48,031 nt of DNA, from the NCBI GenBank assembly GCA_020725465.1, contig DYEY01000011.1, positions 1-48,031 of the forward strand. The letters are read 5' to 3'. The notes beneath the pieces were generated by a model, which did no database searches, was not told where the DNA came from, and saw nothing but the letters and a program-made list of their open reading frames with translations. The position numbers and the translations under genes were made by a program. This document shows, in pieces, positions 41,957 through 48,031 of the stretch. How positions within the stretch are numbered: the stretch's first letter is position 1; the number at the start of each line of letters is the position of its first letter. The stretch comes from Dethiobacter sp. Lineage in GTDB: Bacteria > Bacillota > Dethiobacteria > Dethiobacterales > Dethiobacteraceae.

Positions 41957-43107
41957 CCAGCACCACCTCCGGGGTAAAAGCGGTACAACTCCAAAATCTC
42001 CCGCTCGTCTGGAGGCAAAAGGCCCTTGACCGCTGAGAAGATCTCGTCCTGGAGAATGTCGAGGTCGAACCCGCTGACCTGGGCATACTCGTGCGCCGCC
42101 TGCAGGCAGCGGGGGTACAGCGGAACCGGAAAGCCGTTGACGGCATCAGCCAGCAGGTAGCCAAAAATTTCGCCAGCCTGGTTACTCTGTGTGGACAGCA
42201 CGTCAACTGTCCACACTGGATCGCTTACCCGGGAACCAAAGCGTACGAAAAACATATCACCGGCGACAAACTTGGGTGCTTCTCCGCCTCCTTCAGTCTC
42301 TGCCCCACGTGCATACTCCGGCCAAATGTAGGCCTTCGTCTCCAGGTTTCTGGGAACCCGGACGTAGTAGGGGTTGCCCGCAGGCAGAACTTCTTCCAGC
42401 GCCAGTGAGAGGCTGTAACGGGTAAGCACCTTGCTTCTCTTCGCTATGCCGACCAGATATACCCGGCGTTTATCGGTCCACTTTATACGCTCAATGGCCG
42501 CTTCTATTTTCTTACGCCAGAAAATGAACTTGTCTTTTGCAAAGATTTTGCTCCGGAGAAGGCCGTCCCGGACGATCAGCGTGTCCGTAGCGAAGGTCTG
42601 GTAGCAAATGCGTTCGTACAACACCGCCCACTCGCAGAGGTCCCGGTATACCAGCACCCAGGACGGTGACACCGCGTCGGGTTCCGTCCGCACCTTTTCA
42701 CCGGTCGGTATCATGGGACTGAGCTCTGCGAGAGTTTTAGCGCCAAGATCCCGCATCATCAATCCAAGGATGGTTTTTGGATTGCCGTTTCCGTCAAACT
42801 GCCTGCGGCTTAACACATCTGTGTCTGTAGTCGGTGAAATAGCGTCGATGCAGAATTCCTTGCCATAGGAGTCAACCACACGCACAAACTGAATCATAAA
42901 GGGGTCAAAGAACAGACGATTATTTCCCCCGTCGCTGGCCACCGGCGAGACCGCCGTCATTGTCCGTGGCATGATGACCTTGGCTTCACTGCGCAATGGC
43001 CGCACTTCTTCCCTCAAGGAATCAAGCAAAGCCCGGTCCTCTTCGGTCCTTTGCCGGATCGTCGCTCTCACCTGGTTTATCATTTCGGCGTCAAACATGG
43101 TTCTCAC
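41953..43107 (-). CDS. nurA: NurA-domain nuclease
   Basis: 384 residues. The acidic catalytic motifs of NurA are visible: VASDGGNNR (Asp59), LIVRDGLLRSKIF (Asp181), and the C-terminal PLYPRCLQAAHEYAQVSGF matching the YPxxLxxAHxxA(x)IS pattern of the family. A basic region (about 195-235) may contact DNA. The start is GTG overlapping the methyltransferase TGA (43104-43107), or an ATG three codons inside. It is coupled to HerA downstream, with which it should form a DNA-processing nuclease-translocase complex. Confidence 0.82.
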   Translation of the reverse strand: MRTMFDAEMINQVRATIRQRTEEDRALLDSLREEVRPLRSEAKVIMPRTMTAVSPVASDGGNNRLFFDPFMIQFVRVVDSYGKEFCIDAISPTTDTDVLSRRQFDGNGNPKTILGLMMRDLGAKTLAELSPMIPTGEKVRTEPDAVSPSWVLVYRDLCEWAVLYERICYQTFATDTLIVRDGLLRSKIFAKDKFIFWRKKIEAAIERIKWTDKRRVYLVGIAKRSKVLTRYSLSLALEEVLPAGNPYYVRVPRNLETKAYIWPEYARGAETEGGGEAPKFVAGDMFFVRFGSRVSDPVWTVDVLSTQSNQAGEIFGYLLADAVNGFPVPLYPRCLQAAHEYAQVSGFDLDILQDEIFSAVKGLLPPDEREILELYRFYPGGGAG

Positions 43108-44228
43108 TCCAGAAACATGGCTACTACGTCAATTTCTTCTATCGGCTGCCTGGCTTCAGAGTTAAACTGATTTACCTGCCTCCGGCCGTCTTGTGCCGTG
43201 CCGGCACTCTCTATGGATACTATCTTCCAATTCGAATGTGCTCTTTTAAGGGACTCACACAGGATGTCCAGCGGTTCACATTTAACACTGGGCAGGGCCC
43301 CAAAGCGGACAACCATCTTGGCGTTCGGACGACAAAGCGTACTGATGCCCTGCCAAACTTCAGCCAGGCCGTTTGTGAATTCTTCCCTGGTGAAACGCCC
43401 TATCTGTTGACCGGCTAAGTACTCCACGTCATCCTTGCCGCCCAGAATCCAGTTTCTCAGCCACTGGTCGGGATAGTACGACCGCATACCGGGGTAGGGC
43501 GGAGAAGTCACCACCCAATCAAAGCGCTGAGAAAATCCGTAACGGGCAAGGTTTCTGCTATCTTCCAGGATCACGTCATTTTCTACAGCCGGGGGGATGA
43601 TCCCATAAGCACGCCTGGCGCGGCGGGACACCACATCGGCAAGGTTCACGTAAGGTGGCTTTAGGTTTTGCTTTTTCCAGTAGCGAACCGCAGATTTGGG
43701 TTTCGTGGCATACGTGCGCGGCATCTGGTTTGAGAAATAGGAGAGCACGCCTTTGTTGCGCGGACCGTGGAGGGCCCCCAGCATTATGCCCCGCAAGGCC
43801 TTGCGGGCCGGTGTTTGGCAATTGTTCAGCAAAGCCTCTCGGATTTTACAAATGTCCTGCAGTGTTTGAGGGTGATAGGCCAACTCCCAGAACTCGCCCT
43901 GGGGCACGTCACGCGGACTTCCGCCCGCTGAAAGAATGGCCCTGCATTCTTCAATAATCTGATCGGGACCAGTTTCAGCCATCTTGGCTTCAGTTATGGC
44001 AACGGCCACAGGGTTGCAGTCCACAGCAACTGTGGGCAATCCAAGAAGGCGGGCAGCAAAGTTGGTAGTCCCCCGCCCGCAAAAAGGATCCAAAACCCAT
44101 TCTCCTGGCCTTGCTTGGTTGAGATGCTTGAGAGGGAAAAAAAGCGGAAACATTGAATAATACGGTACCAGAGCATTCAACGTCAGTAAGGCAGGGTGAA
44201 AACTATACTCAGCAGGATAGCCCTGCAT
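43104..44228 (-). CDS. DNA methyltransferase with DPFCGRGTT and TSPPY motifs
   Basis: About 374 residues. Motif I (SAM binding) is WVLDPFCGRGTTNFAA and motif IV (catalytic) VTSPPYPGM, typical of N4-cytosine/N6-adenine amino-methyltransferases. The start is uncertain: an ATG at 44228 (AGGA 12 nt upstream) is preferred to the ATG at 44297, which lacks a ribosome site. It heads a three-gene operon with NurA and HerA, all coupled by GTGA overlaps. By analogy with restriction-modification, it likely marks self DNA while NurA-HerA degrades unmarked DNA (inference). The target site is unknown. Confidence 0.87.
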   Translation of the reverse strand: MQGYPAEYSFHPALLTLNALVPYYSMFPLFFPLKHLNQARPGEWVLDPFCGRGTTNFAARLLGLPTVAVDCNPVAVAITEAKMAETGPDQIIEECRAILSAGGSPRDVPQGEFWELAYHPQTLQDICKIREALLNNCQTPARKALRGIMLGALHGPRNKGVLSYFSNQMPRTYATKPKSAVRYWKKQNLKPPYVNLADVVSRRARRAYGIIPPAVENDVILEDSRNLARYGFSQRFDWVVTSPPYPGMRSYYPDQWLRNWILGGKDDVEYLAGQQIGRFTREEFTNGLAEVWQGISTLCRPNAKMVVRFGALPSVKCEPLDILCESLKRAHSNWKIVSIESAGTAQDGRRQVNQFNSEARQPIEEIDVVAMFLE

Positions 44229-44994
44229 GGTCTTACCACATCCTAATTCTGTTCCAAGTCTGGACGAACTTGTTATAAACACGCCACACACTGCCATCGC
44301 AAGTCCAAGCCATGCCGGGGACTGCGGCTAAGTCAGAGTTACCATAGCCCTACTTTTTAAGGCCAAGAGTCTATAATCGTAAAAAGCGCCTTTAAGGAGA
44401 AGGAGGGGTAACTTAAAGTTCCCTTATGTGGTGAACATTGCACAAAGCGTGCCTGAGGGAACCCTGAGGGAACAATTTTTTTTGGCTACTTTATTTTTTT
44501 ATCGGTTTGCCAGTTGAATTCTTTAGTCTATTAACAAACTCTACTGCGTTTTCAGAATCCTTTTGTCCCATTATCGGCAACTATATACGAATTGCTTGCG
44601 CGCCAAGAAGGATTTTTCAGCATAACAACGGAATTAAGAGGATGCCTGAATGAGACGTCACGTATTCTTATTATGGCCATCGCCTGTCCTGCTAGCTTTC
44701 CGGTATGATTGCCGGAATCAGCCCGGTGCAGCGACACAGAACTTTAACTTCTGCGCACCGTTGCGCCCTGTACCGTTGCTGTACAGCCACGACGACGCTG
44801 ACCAGCGTGCGCCCTATAAAAGCACTATCGCGCTGAATTACCGGTGGGGGTGCGCTTTCAGTCAGCGGCAGACAAACCTGGCCGGGCGGCTAACTAAGCT
44901 GTCACGGCGGCGACGTTACGACGACCAATTTGAACTCATATGAGATTTTTCGCGGCGCACCCGCGGCCATAATTGAACAGGAGGCAGCATACAA
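44229..44994. other. Intergenic region with a short gene remnant
   Basis: About 770 bases without a convincing gene. A short minus-strand frame (44491-44571) reads MGQKDSENAVEFVNRLKNST then GKPIKK and is plausibly the 3' end of a decayed gene; a longer minus frame (44552-44737) reads into the same spot in another phase, as in a frameshifted remnant. A tandem direct repeat CTGAGGGAAC occurs twice at about 44452-44473. The remainder shows no clear structure. The promoter of the methyltransferase operon must lie near 44250-44400 but is not evident. Confidence 0.45.
44491..44571 (-). pseudogene. Possible 3' remnant of a decayed gene
   Basis: 26 codons from ATG with no ribosome site, amphipathic and protein-like (SENAVEFVNRLKN). 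Probably a fragment; family not recognised. Confidence 0.25.
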
Positions 44995-45765
44995 ATGAAA
45001 ACTTCCCGTAAATGGTTCTATCCGTTGATTTATCTGGCTCTGGTCATCATCTCGTTCCTCCCGCTTTACACAGAAATCCCTTACGATCAGCGCAACACCT
45101 CACAGGTTATCCTGGAGATTCTCCAGCGGGCCACGCTGCCCTATGCGGCGTGGGGCTGGGTCTTTCACGTGCTCACCCTGGCGGTGATCGCGCTGGCGGT
45201 GTGGAAGCCGTCTCCGGGGGGACGGGCGGTCACCGCTTATTTCGGGCTAAACTACCTGGTGATCGCCGCCACGCAGACCCACGCGGTAACACCAACCTAT
45301 GGTCTGGCCGTGCACACCGGCGCGCTGGTGGCCGAGGTGTTGCTGGGCCTGCTCTGGCTGTGGGTAGCATGGAAGGACAGGATGCAAATATCGTTCATGG
45401 GCGCTCCCTGTTGGCGCTGGCTGCTGCTGCCCTTCGCCCTGCTGGCCTTCTGGTCGCCGCTTACTGTCGAAGGGTCAATCGCCACCCTCAACTTTAACCC
45501 CCTTCTCCTGCTCACCTCGCCCGATTACGGTTTGGCTTATTGCTTCCTCACGCCGGTTTTTCTCTTCCTGCTCATCCTCGCCTGGCCGCAGGTGAATGGT
45601 TTCGCTTTCCGGGTGACGGCGTTCAACGGGCTGCTCTATGGGCTGTTTAACCTGAGTCACTGGGCCGTTCCGGAGCGAGTGTGGCTGGGGATAATGCACC
45701 TACCGTTGCTGGTGATATCGATTGTGGCGCTGTGGCTGGCGCATAGAGGACGAAATAATACCTGA
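44995..45765 (+). CDS. Orphan polytopic membrane protein
   Basis: 256 residues with about seven hydrophobic helices, AGGAGG 9-10 nt before ATG. No family recognised. The chain alternates short loops and helices (YLALVIISFLPLYTEIP; GALVAEVLLGLLWLWVAW; PVFLFLLILAWPQ). It is the only plus-strand gene between about 11.7 and 47.9 kb and stands alone. A role cannot be assigned. Confidence 0.8.
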   Translation: MKTSRKWFYPLIYLALVIISFLPLYTEIPYDQRNTSQVILEILQRATLPYAAWGWVFHVLTLAVIALAVWKPSPGGRAVTAYFGLNYLVIAATQTHAVTPTYGLAVHTGALVAEVLLGLLWLWVAWKDRMQISFMGAPCWRWLLLPFALLAFWSPLTVEGSIATLNFNPLLLLTSPDYGLAYCFLTPVFLFLLILAWPQVNGFAFRVTAFNGLLYGLFNLSHWAVPERVWLGIMHLPLLVISIVALWLAHRGRNNT

Positions 45766-46323
45766 AATGGCCGATGCCGGGTTCGATCTCCCTGTCATAG
45801 GCCGGCCTGAGCGCCGCGCGCATGGCAGCGTTTCTGGGGCTCCAGACACTGCTGCTGAAAACTGCCCCGGCCCGGCAAACTGGCCCATCCTTACGGCGGC
45901 GGCGCACCTGTGCCGGATTTTAGCGGTCAACACAAATGTGGGGAATTGTACTTTCCCCAACTGTACCTGCTTATCCCTGCTATCTGGTGATCGGGCAGCC
46001 GTAGCTGTTACTTTACGTCAGCCCGTGCGGGCAAAACCTTTTTAGCAGCCTCCAGACATAAGGGCCTTTGAACACTCCAGGTAAGGCTGTAAATGGCTTT
46101 TATTCCATAGCATCGCACAAAAACAAAGAGCCGCTGTTGTTTCCAACAGCGGCTCTTTCTAAGAGCAATAATCAACGATACAACCTACACAGTTTTTTTC
46201 CTTATATATGAGCTTAAGGATTATCGCCCAACGGCGTTAAACATATCCAGCCCGGTCGACCTCATCTTCCTTCATATGTGACAGAGCAACAGTTTTAATT
46301 TTGTTGTGGCGGCCGGCACATTC
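45766..46323. other. Intergenic region with a strong bidirectional terminator
   Basis: About 560 bases. Apart from the terminator at 46125-46158 I see no gene; the plus-strand frame running to 46045 overlaps the membrane-protein end in another phase and has no ribosome site. Confidence 0.6.
46125..46158. terminator. Bidirectional intrinsic terminator
   Basis: AAAGAGCCGCTGTTG (46125-46139) and CAACAGCGGCTCTTT (46144-46158) form a perfect 15-bp stem with a 4-nt loop. T-rich tails on both strands. It can serve the plus-strand membrane gene and the minus-strand stalk-domain gene. Confidence 0.85.
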
Positions 46324-47607
46324 CTAAAAATCAAACTGAACAACAAAACTTTTAATTGCAGTTGGCATATCCTGTAAGACCCAGTAGTAAACCCGGTATT
46401 TATTTTCGGAAAGATGCAGCAGGCAGGGATCTATTCCTTGGTCTGAAACAAAAACGGGTTCTGAGAAGTTTAGGCCATCTACAGAGTGAAAAACGTATAT
46501 GCCGCTCCTTCCCGGGCCGGTGGCCCCGCGGTCAAATTCAGAGTAATACTTGCTCAGCATCAGGTAAGTTTCGTCAGGCAGGAGAATAACGGCCGGGTCA
46601 ACAAAGCCTGGCCCCAGCCTGGTTCCGGGCTCCATTTTAAAATTGACACCATCGGTGGATACAGCGGAGCGAATACAGTTATTAAACTGTCGCTCTTCTT
46701 GATTGAAGTAAACGAAGTAAAGCCTTATCCGCCCGTCGGGAAGAACAATGGCATCTGGAACAGAAGTGATAACCGTTCTGTCAAAAATCAAGCCTTCCCT
46801 GGTAAAATTGAGCCCATCTCTGGAAATGGCGGAAAATGTCCTGTGTTTTGCTTCGGATGGGGGACCTCCACCTTCGGCTCCTTTGTAATACATCCTGTAA
46901 CTCCCATCTGCTGTCCTAATAACAGTTGGATCGGCTACCAGCCTTTCCATCCCGTTCCCCGCGGCAAGGCGCACCCCTTCGGTGCTGAAACTAAGACCGT
47001 CGGCGGAAACAGCAGAATAGATGCCCCCTTCATCGGCATAGTAAAGCCTAACTCTTCCGTCACTTAATTTTAGGGCAAAGGGAATACGTCCGTTTACCCT
47101 TGTACCTGTGTCTTCGGCCACATATTTTACAACAGGGGCCCTCAGTTTTTTCTCCCCGGCTTTTTCTGCCCGAATAACTGCAATGCACCGGGCCTGGCTG
47201 TCCCAGACAACCGTATCTCCCAGAGACTCGCCTACAAAGCGCAGAGGGATGTATGTTCTGCCTTCAATTATCTGTGCAGGGACATCAATGCTTTTTTCTT
47301 TGCTGTTAACGGTCGGAGCTGTGCTGCCTATGGGGATACGTACAACCACACCCCCCCGGCTGCCTACGGCTGTTTGTGTAGCAGGCTCCCAGTCCACCAC
47401 TGCCCCCAGGGCTTCAAATAAAGCCCTCATGGGCACAAGAGTCCTGTTGTCTCTTATTATTGGAGGGGGATTGAAGTAGTAAAGAGCGCCGTCGATTTCG
47501 ACTTTTATAGCTGAAGAAGCAAAGGTGCCCGAAGGTGTTAGGGTAAGAGACAGTGAAAGCCCAAGGATTATCCCAGTTATTAGTATAATTAGCATCCACT
47601 TTTTCAT
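46324..47607 (-). CDS. Secreted copper-amine-oxidase-N stalk domain plus beta-propeller protein
   Basis: 427 residues. Signal peptide (1-30), then a copper amine oxidase N-terminal-like stalk domain (about 33-145; IRDNRTLVPMRALFEALGA, EGRTYIPLRFVGESLG), a common cell-surface module in Clostridia. The rest (about 160-427) is a repeated blade pattern, DGRVRLYYAD, DGSYRMYYKG, DGRIRLYFVY, DETYLMLSKY, alternating with SxDGLxF, which resembles five-bladed propellers of GH43/GH32/GH130-like glycan enzymes. Catalytic acids are not certain. GGAGGT lies ahead of the ATG. Role probably in binding or cleaving a surface polysaccharide (inference). Confidence 0.82.
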   Translation of the reverse strand: MKKWMLIILITGIILGLSLSLTLTPSGTFASSAIKVEIDGALYYFNPPPIIRDNRTLVPMRALFEALGAVVDWEPATQTAVGSRGGVVVRIPIGSTAPTVNSKEKSIDVPAQIIEGRTYIPLRFVGESLGDTVVWDSQARCIAVIRAEKAGEKKLRAPVVKYVAEDTGTRVNGRIPFALKLSDGRVRLYYADEGGIYSAVSADGLSFSTEGVRLAAGNGMERLVADPTVIRTADGSYRMYYKGAEGGGPPSEAKHRTFSAISRDGLNFTREGLIFDRTVITSVPDAIVLPDGRIRLYFVYFNQEERQFNNCIRSAVSTDGVNFKMEPGTRLGPGFVDPAVILLPDETYLMLSKYYSEFDRGATGPGRSGIYVFHSVDGLNFSEPVFVSDQGIDPCLLHLSENKYRVYYWVLQDMPTAIKSFVVQFDF

Positions 47608-47902
47608 AAAAATACCTCCGCCTAATTGTTGTATATCTAATTCTGGATAGAGCTTTATATCCTCGACTTGGGCAGGTTCTTTCCTCGCCCCTCGGCCGGT
47701 ACTCCTATATAGGCCAGCCGATAACCAACCGGAGATCTTCGGGCATTAGTGATGATGGCCCATTTATAAAAGAGGGAATTACAGCTTTTGTGAAAAGGCT
47801 AAGAGCTCACCCCATGCTACCAGAGAAGGTTTTGACTGGGAAATGAACCGCCTAAAGGTCCTGCATATACCGCAAGGGGAAAAAGCATAAAGGAGAGCAT
47901 AA
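47608..47902. other. Intergenic region next to an insertion element
   Basis: About 300 bases before the IS256-type element. One open frame on the plus strand (about 47732-47846) reads in part GPFIKEGITAFVKRLRAH then PMLPEKVLTGK and ends at TGA; it has no start codon and may be the tail of a gene interrupted or decayed by insertion. Confidence 0.35.
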
Positions 47903-48031
47903 ATAATTTTGTGTAAATGGGAAATACTACCACAAAAGGAGTTGACCATTTATGCAAAACGAAAGACAAAAATTGATTCGGGAACTGGCCAAGGAGTGTA
48001 CCTCAGTGGAAGATATCCACGAAAAGCTGCG
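47903..48031 (+). mobile_element. Left end of an IS256-family insertion sequence
   Basis: The bases TAATTTTGTGTAAATGG (about 47903-47919) resemble the terminal inverted repeats of IS256-family elements, and the transposase gene starts about 33 nt further on. The right end and the rest of the element lie beyond the window, so boundaries and target duplication cannot be checked. Confidence 0.55.
47952..48031 (+). CDS. IS256-family transposase, 5' part only
   Basis: The ATG at 47952 follows AAAGGAG. The 26 visible residues (MQNERQKLIRELAKECTSVE then DIHEKL) match the typical opening of IS256/Mutator transposases (xxLIRELAKECxxxEDIxxxL). The catalytic DDE region is beyond the window edge. Confidence 0.7.
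   Translation, partial: MQNERQKLIRELAKECTSVEDIHEKL

Noticed and set aside
44650-44943. 97-residue plus-strand ORF before the orphan membrane gene
   Set aside because: No ribosome site, low-complexity Arg/Ser-rich translation, no recognisable family.

Overview
The window looks like a chromosomal segment of an anaerobic, endospore-lineage Firmicute of the Clostridia (Peptococcaceae-like, in the range of Desulfotomaculum, Pelotomaculum or Thermincola). This is inferred from strong AGGAGG-type ribosome sites with frequent GTG/TTG starts, rubredoxin, a double-cubane-cluster reductase with its activase, YedF, a reductive-dehalogenase-like Fe-S protein, YqeG, and type IV pili combined with a sortase and no outer-membrane genes. 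The species cannot be fixed from sequence alone.

Layout. (1) 1-8.95 kb, plus strand: a major-type pilin, then two paralogous minor-pilin modules in tandem (PilX-like, PilV-like, then a large PilW-like protein ending in a lectin-like domain), separated by a second pilin and a small DUF5658-like membrane protein. (2) 9-13.5 kb: a sortase-fold protein whose catalytic Cys is Ser, a c-di-GMP-I riboswitch with terminator in front of a secreted subtilase, and a convergent secreted SdrD-B/Cna-B-like surface protein with a long structured leader. (3) 14-17.2 kb and 27.3-29.8 kb, minus strand: three GGDEF plus HD-GYP hybrid proteins, so c-di-GMP turnover enzymes lie beside a c-di-GMP-sensing RNA. (4) 17.3-24.9 kb, minus strand: an operon with two polytopic membrane proteins, a 1247-residue Sec-secreted protein whose C-terminus carries the residue pattern of EF/CyaA/ExoY nucleotidyl-cyclase toxins, and two unknown downstream proteins; a zinc-ribbon membrane protein is upstream. 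(5) 25-33.8 kb: LuxR-type membrane regulator, YqeG phosphatase, rubredoxin, an ABC exporter pair, and an Fe-S reductase-like protein. (6) 33.9-35.1 kb: a REP-associated tyrosine transposase amid copies of its REP-like repeat. (7) 35.1-37.7 kb: operon for a double-cubane-cluster reductase, its ATP-dependent activase and YedF. (8) 37.9-39.6 kb: an AT-richer PlsY/glycosyltransferase pair. (9) 39.9-44.2 kb: a tightly coupled DNA methyltransferase-NurA-HerA cassette, a likely restriction or antiphage module. (10) 45-48 kb: an orphan membrane protein, a secreted stalk-domain/beta-propeller protein, and the left edge of an IS256-family element cut by the window end.

How it fits together (inference): c-di-GMP from the GGDEF/HD-GYP proteins is probably read by the riboswitch, which sets the level of an extracellular protease next to surface adhesins and alternative pilus-tip proteins. 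The arrangement resembles the Clostridioides difficile logic in which a c-di-GMP-I riboswitch controls a protease that releases adhesins. The most novel candidates are the cyclase-toxin-like operon, the methyltransferase-NurA-HerA cassette, the twin pilus-tip modules and the Cys-to-Ser sortase. No tRNA, rRNA or CRISPR array was found.
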